A DNA stretch of 64,000 bases, from positions 62,001-126,000 of the forward strand of contig NZ_JABBWV010000013.1 in assembly GCF_012999535.1 (NCBI RefSeq), read 5' to 3'. The translations under genes were made by a program, and so were the position numbers. Positions 24,696-32,985 of this stretch are shown here, piece after piece (position 1 is the first letter of the stretch; each line of letters opens with the position of its first letter). The DNA comes from Microbispora sp. H11081 (GTDB taxonomy: Bacteria > Actinomycetota > Actinomycetes > Streptosporangiales > Streptosporangiaceae). The notes below the pieces were generated by a model. The model was not told the DNA's origin, ran no database searches, and saw only the letters and a list, made by a program, of their open reading frames with translations.

Positions 24696-24929
24696 GTGGG
24701 ACTGATCAGTGCGCTGTTCACGTGGCCGCTCGCCCCGGTCCACGGCGTGATCCGGCTGGGCGAGCTGATCCAGAAGCAGGTCGAGCACGAGCTCAGGGAT
24801 CCGGCGGCGGTCCGGCGCCGGTTGGAGGCCGTCGAGGAGGCCAGGCGCTCGGGCCGGATCTCAGAAGAGGAGGAGGCCCAGGCCGTGGAGGAGATCCTCA
24901 GGCTCATGAGCGGCCCGCGGAGGGGGTGA
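24696..24929 (+). CDS. gvpG: Gas vesicle protein GvpG
   Basis: A 77-residue GvpG protein: hydrophobic start 'GLISALFTWPLAPVHGVIRL' then a helical, charged region ending 'AQAVEEILRLM'. GTG start with an AAGGGGG element upstream. GvpG is an accessory assembly protein. It sits between gvpF and gvpO. Confidence 0.88.
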   Translation: MGLISALFTWPLAPVHGVIRLGELIQKQVEHELRDPAAVRRRLEAVEEARRSGRISEEEEAQAVEEILRLMSGPRRG

Positions 24930-24936
24930 GCGTCGC

Positions 24937-25362
24937 ATGCCTCCCCGGTGGAGAGCCCGGTACGACGAGGACGCCCGGCGGCGGGCCTCCTCCGGCGTGC
25001 CCGCCGGGGAGGACGGGCCGTACGACGCGTCGGACGACGAGGACGAGGACGAGGACACGGGTGGGCGGAGGGCCGAGCCGCGCCGGCGCCGGGCCGCGCT
25101 GAACGCGGCGTCCGCCGGCCGGCTCGGCCTGCGTTACATCGCGGACCTGACGGCCAAGGACACCGAGGGGGTCACGTCGGTGGAACCCGTGGAGAACGGC
25201 TGGCTGGTGGACGTGGAGGTCGTCGAGGACCGCAGGATCCCGTCCTCGGGCGACATGCTGTCGATCTACGAGTGCCAGGTGGACGACGAGGGGAATCTCC
25301 TGGCCTACCGGCGCACCAGGACCTACCGGCGCGGCACCGGCGCCTACGGCGGTGGCCTATGA
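24937..25362 (+). CDS. gvpO: Gas vesicle protein GvpO
   Basis: A 141-residue protein. The first 50 residues are acidic and disordered; the GvpO domain (about 53-130) contains 'LGLRYIADLTAKDTEGVTSV', 'NGWLVDVEVVEDRRIPSSGD' and 'LSIYECQVDDEGNLLAYRRT'. GvpO is an accessory factor for vesicle formation in haloarchaea and actinomycetes. Here it lies in the middle of the operon rather than at its start as in Streptomyces (recalled). Confidence 0.88.
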   Translation: MPPRWRARYDEDARRRASSGVPAGEDGPYDASDDEDEDEDTGGRRAEPRRRRAALNAASAGRLGLRYIADLTAKDTEGVTSVEPVENGWLVDVEVVEDRRIPSSGDMLSIYECQVDDEGNLLAYRRTRTYRRGTGAYGGGL

Positions 25363-25823
25363 CCGATCCCCGCTCGCGTCCCGTCATGCGCGAGTCGTAC
25401 GCGCCGTCGCCCGTGATGGGCCGGGAGTCGACCAACCTGGGCGACATCCTGGAGCGCGTGCTCGACCGGGGCATCGTGATCGCCGGCGACATCCGGGTGA
25501 ACCTGCTGGAGATCGAACTGCTGACCATCAAGCTGCGGCTGGTCATCGCCTCGGTGGACACCGCGCGGGAGATCGGCATCGACTGGTGGGAGCGCGACCC
25601 GTGGCTCAGCGGCAAGGACCGCGAACTGGTCGAGGAGAACCGGCGGCTCCGCGAGCGCCTGAGCGCGGTCGAGGAACGCCTGCTCGCCTGGGAGGAGCGG
25701 ACGGAACTCGAACCGGGCGAACGCTCGGGCGAACGCTCGGGCGAACGCTCGGGCGAGCGCGAGGCCGGGGCCCCCGCCCGGCGGCCCGGCCGTCCTTCGG
25801 GAACGGAGCCGGGTCGTGAGTGA
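25359..25823 (+). CDS. gvpJ: GvpA-family minor protein GvpJ
   Basis: A 154-residue GvpA/GvpJ-family protein. The conserved core is at about 25-75 ('NLGDILERVLDRGIVIAGDI', 'NLLEIELLTIKLRLVIASVD'). A coiled C-terminal helix follows (RELVEENRRLRERLSAVEER), then a tail with three exact 12-base repeats (GERS, 25719-25754). GvpJ is a minor shell-nucleation or cone-tip protein. Its ATG overlaps the gvpO stop by four bases. Confidence 0.87.
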   Translation: MTDPRSRPVMRESYAPSPVMGRESTNLGDILERVLDRGIVIAGDIRVNLLEIELLTIKLRLVIASVDTAREIGIDWWERDPWLSGKDRELVEENRRLRERLSAVEERLLAWEERTELEPGERSGERSGERSGEREAGAPARRPGRPSGTEPGRE

Positions 25824-26637
25824 GAGCCGCCCGGCCGCGAACGGGCACCCGCGGGGGCTCTACCTGTACGCGGTGACGCCCGAGGGACAGCCCCCTCGTA
25901 ACCTGCGCGGCGTCATGGACGCCGAGGTGCGGCCCGTTCCCCGCGGCGGGCTCGTGGCCCACGTCAGCGACGTGCCGCTCGACCGCTTCGGCGAGGAACC
26001 GCTGCGCCGCTCGCTGGAGGACCTCCAATGGGTGGAGGAGGTCGCCCGCGCCCACCACCGGGTCGTCGAGACGCTGGCGGCGGCCGGGCCGACGGCACCC
26101 GTGCGCCTAGTGACCGTCTACTCGGGCGAGGAACAGGTGCGCGACCTGCTCGACCGGCTGCACGACGACTTCGCCGAGATCCTGTCGCGGGTCGCGGGAC
26201 GGCGCGAGTGGGGCGTCAAGGCGTACCTGCGCAGGCAGCCCGCCACCCCGGAGCCCTCTGCCACCACTACCACGGCCACGACCGGTGACGAGAACCCCGG
26301 CATGGCGTACCTGCGCAGGAAGAAGGAGAACCTGCGCGGCAGGGAGGACCTGTGGCGCGCGGCGGCGGAACGGGCTGAGCGCCTGCACGCCGAACTGGCG
26401 CGGGTCGCGGTGGCGAGCCGCCGCCACCGCCCGCAGGACCCCAAGTTGTCCGGGCGGAGCGAGGCGATGGTGCTCAACGGCGCCTACCTCGTGGACCCGG
26501 CCCGCGAGGAGGAACTCGCCGCCGTGCTCGGCGGCTTCCCCGACCGGTTCCTGGACGTCGAGCTCACCGGCCCGTGGGCGCCCTACTCCTTCACCTCGAT
26601 CGACCTCGAGGCCAGCCGCTCCGGAGACACGCGATGA
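25816..26637 (+). CDS. gvpL: Gas vesicle protein GvpF/L family (GvpL)
   Basis: A 273-residue GvpF/L protein: 'LYLYAVTPEGQ', 'APVRLVTVYSGEEQVRDLLD', 'EWGVKAYLR', and 'GPWAPYSFTSIDLE' at the end. GTG start overlapping gvpJ by eight bases. A Thr-rich insertion (PSATTTTATTGDENP) splits the middle. By order (gvpJ-L-S-K) this is gvpL, the second assembly factor of the family. Confidence 0.88.
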   Translation: MSESRPAANGHPRGLYLYAVTPEGQPPRNLRGVMDAEVRPVPRGGLVAHVSDVPLDRFGEEPLRRSLEDLQWVEEVARAHHRVVETLAAAGPTAPVRLVTVYSGEEQVRDLLDRLHDDFAEILSRVAGRREWGVKAYLRRQPATPEPSATTTTATTGDENPGMAYLRRKKENLRGREDLWRAAAERAERLHAELARVAVASRRHRPQDPKLSGRSEAMVLNGAYLVDPAREEELAAVLGGFPDRFLDVELTGPWAPYSFTSIDLEASRSGDTR

Positions 26638-26930
26638 CGCCCGGCGGCACCCCGGCGTACCTGCCGGAGCGGCGGGGGGAGGCCCTCGCCGCGGGGGGCC
26701 GCCTGCCGCCCGAGCGCGTGGCGCTCGTCGACCTGCTCGACCGGCTGCTCGCGGGGGGCGTGGTGATCACCGGCGACATCGTGCTGTCGATCGCCGACAT
26801 CGACCTCGTCCGCATCTCCCTGCGTGCGCTGCTCGGCTCCGTACGCGGCACCGAGCCGTTCGACCCGCTCGGCGAGCCGGACGCGGAGAGCGGGCGGCGT
26901 CGGCCGCGGCAGGAGGGAGAGCGGGGATGA
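26634..26930 (+). CDS. gvpS: GvpA-family protein GvpS
   Basis: A 98-residue member of the GvpA family: 'VALVDLLDRLLAGGVVITGD' and 'IVLSIADIDLVRISLRALLG' form the core at about 28-72. It is shorter and less hydrophobic than gvpA, and sits between gvpL and gvpK as gvpS does in streptomycetes. Overlaps both neighbours by four bases. Confidence 0.85.
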   Translation: MTPGGTPAYLPERRGEALAAGGRLPPERVALVDLLDRLLAGGVVITGDIVLSIADIDLVRISLRALLGSVRGTEPFDPLGEPDAESGRRRPRQEGERG

Positions 26931-27319
26931 ACGGGAACGGAGCGTGGGACACCCCGGAGGGACCGTGGCGGGTGGGCGCGCCCGCCGAGACGGACAGCAC
27001 AGCGGGCGCGGGCGGCGTGGAGGAGACCGCGAGAACGGCCCCCTGGCGGCTGAACACCGACCCGGAAGCGGTGCGGCGCGACCTGAGCCGCCTCGTGCTG
27101 ACGCTCGTCGAGCTGGTGCGCCAGCTCGTGGAACGGCAGGCCATCCGGCGGATGGACCAGGGCGACCTGTCGGACGAGCAGGTCGAGACGCTGGGCCTGA
27201 CGCTGATGCGCCTGGAGGAGACCATGACCGAGCTGTGCGAGCGGTTCGACGTCTCACCGTCCGATCTCAACCTCGACCTGGGGCCTCTCGGCACGCTGCT
27301 GCCCACGGACGCGCCGTAA
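26927..27319 (+). CDS. gvpK: Gas vesicle protein GvpK
   Basis: A 130-residue GvpK protein. The conserved domain is at about 40-125: 'RLNTDPEAVRRDLSRLVLTL', 'LVERQAIRRMDQGDLSDEQV', 'LGLTLMRLEETMTELCERFD', 'DLNLDLGPLGTLL'. GvpK is an accessory vesicle protein. Its start overlaps the gvpS stop (ATGA). Last clear gvp gene. Confidence 0.88.
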   Translation: MNGNGAWDTPEGPWRVGAPAETDSTAGAGGVEETARTAPWRLNTDPEAVRRDLSRLVLTLVELVRQLVERQAIRRMDQGDLSDEQVETLGLTLMRLEETMTELCERFDVSPSDLNLDLGPLGTLLPTDAP

Positions 27320-27364
27320 TCGCCGGCGTGTACGGCCAGGTGGCGGGGGTAGGCGGAGGGAACC

Positions 27365-27406
27365 GATCGGGACGGAGCGATCGGGACGGAGCGATCGGGA
27401 CGGAGG
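27365..27406 (+). repeat. Three tandem 14-base repeats
   Basis: GATCGGGACGGAGC repeats three times (the last copy diverges in its final base) in the 95-base gap between gvpK and the next small gene, just before that gene's ribosome site. Confidence 0.8.
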
Positions 27407-27414
27407 GAGTCGTC

Positions 27415-27651
27415 ATGAGGGTCGTCGGCCGGGACGAGGTCCGTGCGCTGCTGGAGTCGCCGTCGCCCGACGCGACGCTGGTGCTGGTGGGCGGGCGGTG
27501 CGAGGTCGTGCCCGCGGAACGGGCCGAGGGCCTGGTGATCGCCAGCAGGCGCGACCTGAAGGACCTGGTGGGAGACGACCCGGTGGACGACCTGCGGCTC
27601 GGCGAGCTCGCGGACCGGCTCGACACGGTGGCCCGTGACCTGGGGGCGTGA
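27415..27651 (+). CDS. Small protein of unknown function after the gvp cluster
   Basis: A 78-residue soluble protein starting MRVVGRDEVRALLES, with 'ATLVLVGGRCEVVPAERAEG' and 'LVIASRRDLKDLVG' suggesting a small alpha/beta fold. GGAGGGAG precedes the ATG. It shares strand and spacing with the gvp operon and may be its last gene. I recognise no family. Confidence 0.65.
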   Translation: MRVVGRDEVRALLESPSPDATLVLVGGRCEVVPAERAEGLVIASRRDLKDLVGDDPVDDLRLGELADRLDTVARDLGA

Positions 27652-27690
27652 CATGACGGCCGGGCCGCCCCCGCGAGGCAGGGGGAACAC

Positions 27691-28428
27691 ATGGGGGAGT
27701 TTGACGCCGCCGCGTACGGGCGGACCATCGCGGACATCTACGACGACATGGTGGAGCGGCTGCCCACCGGACCCGCGGTCGAACGTGTCTTCCTGCTGGC
27801 CCAGGGAGGACCCGTCCTGGAGTTCGGCATCGGCACCGGCAGGCTGGCGCTCCCCCTCGCCGCGCGCGGCCTGACGGTCGCGGGTGTCGACGGGTCCGCC
27901 GACATGGTGGCGGTCCTGCGGGACAAGCCCGGCGGAGACCGCATCCCGGTGACCGTGGGCGACTTCTCCGAGGTGCGCGTCGAGGGAAGGTTCGCGCTCG
28001 TCCTGCTGGTCTTCAACACCGTCTTCGCGCTGCCCTCCCAGGACGCCCAGGTGCGGTGCTTCCGCAACGCGGCGGCCCACCTGCGGCCGGGCGGGCGCTT
28101 CGTGGTCGAGGCATGGGTGCCCGACCCGGGGGCCTTCCGGGACCGGACGGCGCTGCGGCTGCTGTCGCTCGGCGAGGACGAGGTCGTCGTGGAGGCCGCC
28201 CGGCTCAGCCCGGCCGGGCAGTTCATGCACACCACGCGGCTGCGGATGACCCCGGACGGCCTGCGGCTGCTGCCCGCCAACCACCGATACGCCTGGCCGT
28301 GCGAGCTGGATCTCATGGCCCGCCTCGCCGGGATGGAGCGCGAGCACCGCTGGGCCGACTGGTCCGGTGCTCCGTTCACCGACGACAGCCGCGCCCATGT
28401 GTCCGTCTACCGCCTGCTGGAGAGCTGA
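27691..28428 (+). CDS. Class I SAM-dependent methyltransferase
   Basis: A 245-residue methyltransferase. SAM motif I is 'VLEFGIGTGRLALPL' (about 42-56), the acidic motif II residue is in 'VAGVDGSADMV', and post I/III elements are in 'LVLLVFNTVFALPSQDAQ' and 'LRPGGRFVVEAWVP'. Small-molecule type; substrate unknown. It overlaps the next gene by one base (TGATG) and so belongs with the diiron protein and glycosyltransferase that follow. Confidence 0.9.
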   Translation: MGEFDAAAYGRTIADIYDDMVERLPTGPAVERVFLLAQGGPVLEFGIGTGRLALPLAARGLTVAGVDGSADMVAVLRDKPGGDRIPVTVGDFSEVRVEGRFALVLLVFNTVFALPSQDAQVRCFRNAAAHLRPGGRFVVEAWVPDPGAFRDRTALRLLSLGEDEVVVEAARLSPAGQFMHTTRLRMTPDGLRLLPANHRYAWPCELDLMARLAGMEREHRWADWSGAPFTDDSRAHVSVYRLLES

Positions 28429-29423
28429 TGCAGTTGCCCGCGCCCCGAGGCCCGCTGACCGACCGGCTCTTCGCGGAGCTGACCCGGCCGCCGCACGACT
28501 TCGACCCGCCGTCCACCGTCCCGTACGGCGCCGGGGAGGACGTCCAGCTCGCGCTCTTCGCCTGTTATGAGCTGCACTACCAGGGCTTCGACGAGGTCGA
28601 CGACCGCTGGGAGTGGAACCCGTCGGTGTTGGCCCTGCGGGAGCGCCTGGAAGGCGGCTTCTGGCGCTGGCTGACCCGGCGCGTCCCCCGCCCGGCCGCT
28701 CCCCCGCCGCGGGAGGTGCCCCGCGCCCTGGCGGCGCTGGTGGCGGCCGACGACGGCCCCTCGCTGTCGGCGTTCCTGCGGTCGGGAGCCGACGCGGAAC
28801 TGTTCCGCGAGTTCGTGATCCACCGTTCCGTCTACCAGCTCAAAGAGGCCGACCCCCACACCTGGGGCATCCCGCGCCTGCTCGGCAGGCCGAAGGCCGC
28901 GCTCGTGGAGATCCAGTCCGACGAGTACGGCGGGGGCAGGCCGGAACGCATGCACTCCGAACTGTTCCGCGCGACCATGCGGGGGCTCGGCCTCGACGAC
29001 GCCTACGGCGCCTACCTGGGCAGCGTTCCCGGCGTGACGCTGGCGATCAGCAACGTGATGTCGCTGTTCGGGCTGCACCGCCGCCACCGGGCCGCCCTGC
29101 TCGGGCACCTCGCGGCGTTCGAGATGACCTCGTCGATCCCCAACCGCCGCTACAGCCAGGGCCTGCGACGGCTGGGCGGGGACTCGGGCACGCGCCGCTA
29201 CTACGACGAGCACGTGCAGGCCGACGCCGTACACGAGCAGATCGCCGCGCACGACATGTGCGGCGCGTTCGCCGCCGAGCATCCGGCCCTGGCCGGGGAC
29301 ATCCTGTTCGGCGCGGCCTGCGCGCTGACCCTCGACCGGCTCTTCGCCGAGCACCTGCTGGGCCGCTGGCGGGAGGGACGCACCTCCCTGTGGCGTGCGG
29401 ACGCCGAGGTGGCGACGCCGTGA
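28428..29423 (+). CDS. Haem-oxygenase-like diiron (HDO) family protein
   Basis: A 331-residue protein of the 'iron-containing redox enzyme' family. Candidate metal ligands: Glu48/His50 in 'ACYELHYQGF', Glu166 and His176 in 'SDEYGGGRPERMHSELF', and Glu261/His262, Asp266 and His269 in 'YYDEHVQADAVHE'. Such proteins use two irons to oxidise fatty acids, amines or peptides, often in natural-product pathways. The substrate here is unknown. It sits between an overlapping methyltransferase and an overlapping glycosyltransferase, so the three gene products are made together. Confidence 0.85.
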   Translation: MQLPAPRGPLTDRLFAELTRPPHDFDPPSTVPYGAGEDVQLALFACYELHYQGFDEVDDRWEWNPSVLALRERLEGGFWRWLTRRVPRPAAPPPREVPRALAALVAADDGPSLSAFLRSGADAELFREFVIHRSVYQLKEADPHTWGIPRLLGRPKAALVEIQSDEYGGGRPERMHSELFRATMRGLGLDDAYGAYLGSVPGVTLAISNVMSLFGLHRRHRAALLGHLAAFEMTSSIPNRRYSQGLRRLGGDSGTRRYYDEHVQADAVHEQIAAHDMCGAFAAEHPALAGDILFGAACALTLDRLFAEHLLGRWREGRTSLWRADAEVATP

Positions 29424-30559
29424 CCACGCTCGGCCGCCGTTCGCAGGCACCGTCTCGCCTCGTGCCGTCTCGCCTCGTGCCGTCTCGCCTCGTGCCGTCT
29501 CGCCTCGTGCCGTCTCGCCTCGTGCGGCCGCCCGCCTCCGCCGGGCCGGGCCCCGGCCACGTCGGCGCGGCGCTCGACTACGTGCTGCCCCTGCGCTGGG
29601 ACCACGACGCGGGCCTCGCGGAGCTGACCGGTTATCTGCGCGGCCTGGCCCGGCATGCCCGGATCGTGGTGATCGACGGCTCGCCGTCGCCCCTGTTCGA
29701 ACGGCACACGCGCGCGTGGCGCGGCGTCGTCGCCGAGCACGTGCGGCCCGACGACGACCTGCGGGTCGCGAACGGCAAGGTGGCGGGCGTGCTGACCGGC
29801 ATGCGCCGCGTCCGCGGCGAGCACGTCGTCATCGCCGACGACGACGTGCGCTACGACGCGGACGCGCTCGCCCGGGTCCACGCCCTGCTCGGCCACGCCG
29901 ACCTCGTCCGCCCGCAGAACCACTTCCACCCGCTCCCCTGGCACGCCCGCTGGGACAGTGCCCGCACCCTGCTCAACCGCGGCCTCGGCGCGGACTACCC
30001 GGGGACGTTCGGCGTGCGCCGTTCGACGTTCGAGAGGATGGGCGGCTACGACGGCGACGTGCTGTTCGAGAACCTTGAGCTCATCCGCACCGTCCGCGCC
30101 CACGGCGGGCGGGAGGTCCGCCCGCTCGACCTCTATGTGCGGCGGCTGCCGCCCGGCACCCGGCGGTTCTGGTCCCAGCGGGTCCGGCAGGCGTACGACG
30201 ACCTGGCCCAGCCCGTACGGATGGCGGCCTTCCTCGCCGTCCTCCCCTCCGTGGGGGTGGCTCTGTGGCGGCGCAGGCCGGGGCTGATCGCGGTGGGCGC
30301 CGCGATGGTGGTCGGCCTGGCCGAGATCGGACGCCGCCGCGCCGGGGGCCGCCGGGTCTTCCCCGCCACGTCCAGCCTGTTCGCCCCGGTGTGGGTCGCC
30401 GAACGCGCCACCTGCAGTTGGGCGGCCCTGGCCGCCAGGCTCCTGCTCGGCGGCGTGCCGTACGCCGGACGGCGCCTGCGAACGGCCGCCCACTCGACGC
30501 GCCGGCTCCGTCGCCGCGCGCTCGCCGTCGGAACCGCGTCCGGCCGCCTGCCCTGCTGA
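29420..30559 (+). CDS. Glycosyltransferase family 2-like membrane-associated protein
   Basis: A 379-residue GT-A glycosyltransferase-like protein. After a repeat-rich N-terminus it shows 'ALDYVLPLRWDHDAGLAELT', the nucleotide-sugar/metal motif 'VVIADDDVRYD' and 'FGVRRSTFERMGGYDG'. Two to three hydrophobic segments lie at about 270-345. Five exact tandem 15-base repeats encode SRLVP units at residues 11-36. GTG start overlaps the diiron-protein stop by four bases. The acceptor is unknown; the overlap suggests it decorates the product of the two preceding enzymes (inference). Confidence 0.8.
   Translation: MTTLGRRSQAPSRLVPSRLVPSRLVPSRLVPSRLVRPPASAGPGPGHVGAALDYVLPLRWDHDAGLAELTGYLRGLARHARIVVIDGSPSPLFERHTRAWRGVVAEHVRPDDDLRVANGKVAGVLTGMRRVRGEHVVIADDDVRYDADALARVHALLGHADLVRPQNHFHPLPWHARWDSARTLLNRGLGADYPGTFGVRRSTFERMGGYDGDVLFENLELIRTVRAHGGREVRPLDLYVRRLPPGTRRFWSQRVRQAYDDLAQPVRMAAFLAVLPSVGVALWRRRPGLIAVGAAMVVGLAEIGRRRAGGRRVFPATSSLFAPVWVAERATCSWAALAARLLLGGVPYAGRRLRTAAHSTRRLRRRALAVGTASGRLPC
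29451..29525 (+). repeat. Five perfect 15-base tandem repeats
   Basis: CGTCTCGCCTCGTGC is repeated five times without a mismatch near the 5' end of the glycosyltransferase gene. The unit is in frame (SRLVP), so copy changes would alter length but not frame. Confidence 0.95.
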
Positions 30560-30577
30560 TCTGGTCCGCGCCCCCGG

Positions 30578-30596
30578 CCGCCCGTCAGGCGGGCGG
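30578..30596. terminator. Short hairpin between convergent genes
   Basis: A 7-bp stem CCGCCCG/CGGGCGG with loop TCAGG, lying between the glycosyltransferase and CDGSH genes. It overlaps the CDGSH stop codon. Plausible shared terminator, without a T-run. Confidence 0.4.
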
Positions 30597-30827
30597 GTCG
30601 GGCTCGCTCGTCGCCCGGAAGCCGACCGCCTTGTGGGAGCCGTCGCAGAACGGCTTGGCCGAGGACCGGCCGCAGCGGCACAGCGCGACCGTGGCCCTGC
30701 CAGGGTCGATGCGCCGCCCGTCCTGCGTCGTCAACGTGAACGGCCCGCGCACCAGCAGCGGGCCGTCCTCGCATGGGGTCACCGTGACCGCCGTCACCGT
30801 GGCCGGGTCCTCCGCCATGGGCTCCAT
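30585..30827 (-). CDS. CDGSH iron-sulfur protein
   Basis: An 80-residue protein with one CDGSH motif: 'CRCGRSSAKPFCDGSHKAVGF', where three Cys and one His ligate a [2Fe-2S] cluster. An N-terminal segment 'GPLLVRGPFTLTTQDGRRID' matches the common bacterial form. Cytoplasmic electron-transfer or cluster-transfer protein. It stands alone and converges on the glycosyltransferase. Confidence 0.92.
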   Translation of the reverse strand: MEPMAEDPATVTAVTVTPCEDGPLLVRGPFTLTTQDGRRIDPGRATVALCRCGRSSAKPFCDGSHKAVGFRATSEPDPPA

Positions 30828-30882
30828 GCGGAGCAGCCTGCCCGGTACGGTGACGGCATAACACCTGGTCGGCGACGGATGG

Positions 30883-32967
30883 TCAGTCCCATCGCGCGCA
30901 GTGGGCGGAAGGGCTGAAGGCCCAGCACCCGGCCCGCTCCACCGCTGACGCGTTCACCGCCGACCCGTTGACCGCCGATCCGCTGACCGCCGATCCGTCC
31001 GCCGCGAACACCGATGCCGCGAACGGCGCGGTGAACGGTGCGGTGAACGCGCCGGGCACGCCCGGCGTAGCGGCGGCCTCCGCCTTGGCGCTCGGCGGGG
31101 CGAAGGCCCATCGCGGCGTCGCCGTACCGGCCACCTGTTCGCCGCCGGGGAACGCGGGCGAATGCCCGGACGTACGGCTCCGCCAGGGCGCCAGGCTCCA
31201 GCAGTCGGTCGCCCCCGCGTCCCCGCACTCGTGCCGCGTGTGCGCGACCAGCGGCGGCAGCGGCAGATATCCGGGGATCACCAGGGACGCGGCCGGCGGC
31301 TGCGCGCCCGCCGGAGCCGCCAGGGCACGCTCGGTGAGCTCCGGCCGGGGGATCCCCCAGATCGAACGGCCCGGAAGCCCCGGCGCGGCCTGGGAGGTCG
31401 TCCGTGCCGACCTCGCGGAGCCGTTCGCGGCCCGCGGCGCCGAGGAACCGGCGGCCGGGGCGGCCGTGGGCAGCGCGGTCGAGGTGACGGCCGCGGTCGC
31501 CCGAGGCTGCGGCTTCCGCGCCGGGGGCTTGGCCGGCGGATTGGCCGGGGGCTTGGCCGTGGCCGTCGGCTTGTCGCTGGGTTTGTCTGTCGGCTTGTCT
31601 GTGGGCTTCTCGCTGGATGTGTCTGTCGGCTCGGTCGTCTGCTTGTCGCCGGGCTCTGATGTCGACTGGTCGGCCGGCTTCTCCGTGACCGTGGAACTCG
31701 GCTGGACGCTCGGCGTCGTGCCCTGGTCGGGCGGGACGCTCACCGAGACGGCCGGCGCCGGGGTGATCTCCGGCGTCGCCGTGGCGGTGACCCCGCTCGG
31801 CGCGGGCGCGGGAGCCTCGCTCTCGGCCGGTGCGGGGGGCCCCGCCGGAGCGTGGGTCTCTGCGGGGTTCTGGGTTTCGGCGGGCTTGTGGGTTTCGGCG
31901 GGGCCGGAGGTCGCGGTGGGTGCGCCGCTCGCGGTCGGCCCCGGCGCCCCCTCACCCTGTCCCGGTGCTGAGGTGGTGGCCGTCGGCTGTGGGGTCTGGG
32001 TGGTGCCGGGCCCGCCGCTCGGCTCCGGCTTCTCCTGCCCATTCGGCGTCGGCTGAGCCTTCTTCGCGAGAGCGCTGCTCTCTGAGGGGGCGGGCGGCTT
32101 CGCCGCACCACCCTGCTTCGCCGTGCCACCCTGCTTCGCCGTGCCACCCGGCGAGGTGGAGCCTCCGGTGTGACCTGAGGTGCCGGTCGCCCGGTCTCCT
32201 CTGGTGTGGTCACGGGACTCGCGGGCCGTGCGATCGCCTCTGTCGTGGCCTCGGTCGTGGCCTCGGTCGCCGGCGTCCCGATTGCGCGACTCGTGACCCG
32301 CCCGGTCCCGGGTCGACGCGTCGGGGGAACCCGCGCCCAGGGACCCACCGGACGATCCGGAGGCGGACCCGCCGGAGTCGTGCGACTTGCCCGAGGCGCC
32401 GCCCGAACCCCCGGCGGAGTCCTGGCTGGTCGAGTCACCGGAGGAATCGGGGCCGGCCTTCTTTTCCACCGCGACGTTCGGCCCGGCGTCGCCGCCGGAC
32501 GCGTTCCCCGCGCCGTCGGACGCCTTCCCGCCGGGTGCGTTCCCGCCGCTGCCCGACGCGACACCGGAGGAGTCGTCATGAGCCGGGCCGGGAGGACCGG
32601 CGGAGTCGCCCGACGAGTGATGGGAACCGCCCGACGAGCCGGAGCCCGCCTTGTTCACCGGCTGCGGGTCGGGCGCGGCCTGCTGTGGTGCGCTCCCGGA
32701 GCCTCCGGAGGAGGAGTCCGAGACGGAATCAGAAGAGGAATCAGAAGAGGAGGACGAGGATGACGAATCCGCGGACGCGTCCGCGGATTCGTCGGAGGAG
32801 GACGCGGCCACGGGGCCGGCGCCCTCCACGGATGGAGGCGCGTCCAAGCCGGGCTCGGCCGCCGCGGCCCAGGGCTGCGCGACGACGGCGCCGGCGGTCG
32901 CGGAGACCGCGGCCAGGAGTAGGCCGGAGACCAGGGTGGCGCGCCGGGTGGATACTCGGGGGGTCAT
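30883..32967 (-). CDS. Exported Ser/Thr/Pro-rich mucin-like protein
   Basis: A 694-residue exported protein. The signal peptide is about 1-35 (ATLVSGLLLAAVSATAGAVV, cut near AAA). A poly-Ser/Asp block (55-95), Gly/Ser/Asp-rich regions and a long Pro/Thr/Glu stretch with short repeats (PAET, KPTDKPSD) are probably disordered and perhaps glycosylated. A C-terminal region of about 150 residues contains two Cys pairs (HECGDAGATDCWSL; CWAFSPSAHC) and may be a small disulfide-linked domain. No LPXTG. It ends a four-gene operon that starts with a sigma-like/zinc-finger protein and includes a MinD-like ATPase. Function unknown. Confidence 0.75.
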   Translation of the reverse strand: MTPRVSTRRATLVSGLLLAAVSATAGAVVAQPWAAAAEPGLDAPPSVEGAGPVAASSSDESADASADSSSSSSSSDSSSDSVSDSSSGGSGSAPQQAAPDPQPVNKAGSGSSGGSHHSSGDSAGPPGPAHDDSSGVASGSGGNAPGGKASDGAGNASGGDAGPNVAVEKKAGPDSSGDSTSQDSAGGSGGASGKSHDSGGSASGSSGGSLGAGSPDASTRDRAGHESRNRDAGDRGHDRGHDRGDRTARESRDHTRGDRATGTSGHTGGSTSPGGTAKQGGTAKQGGAAKPPAPSESSALAKKAQPTPNGQEKPEPSGGPGTTQTPQPTATTSAPGQGEGAPGPTASGAPTATSGPAETHKPAETQNPAETHAPAGPPAPAESEAPAPAPSGVTATATPEITPAPAVSVSVPPDQGTTPSVQPSSTVTEKPADQSTSEPGDKQTTEPTDTSSEKPTDKPTDKPSDKPTATAKPPANPPAKPPARKPQPRATAAVTSTALPTAAPAAGSSAPRAANGSARSARTTSQAAPGLPGRSIWGIPRPELTERALAAPAGAQPPAASLVIPGYLPLPPLVAHTRHECGDAGATDCWSLAPWRSRTSGHSPAFPGGEQVAGTATPRWAFAPPSAKAEAAATPGVPGAFTAPFTAPFAASVFAADGSAVSGSAVNGSAVNASAVERAGCWAFSPSAHCARWD

Positions 32968-32985
32968 GGAGGGCTCTTCCTCGAT

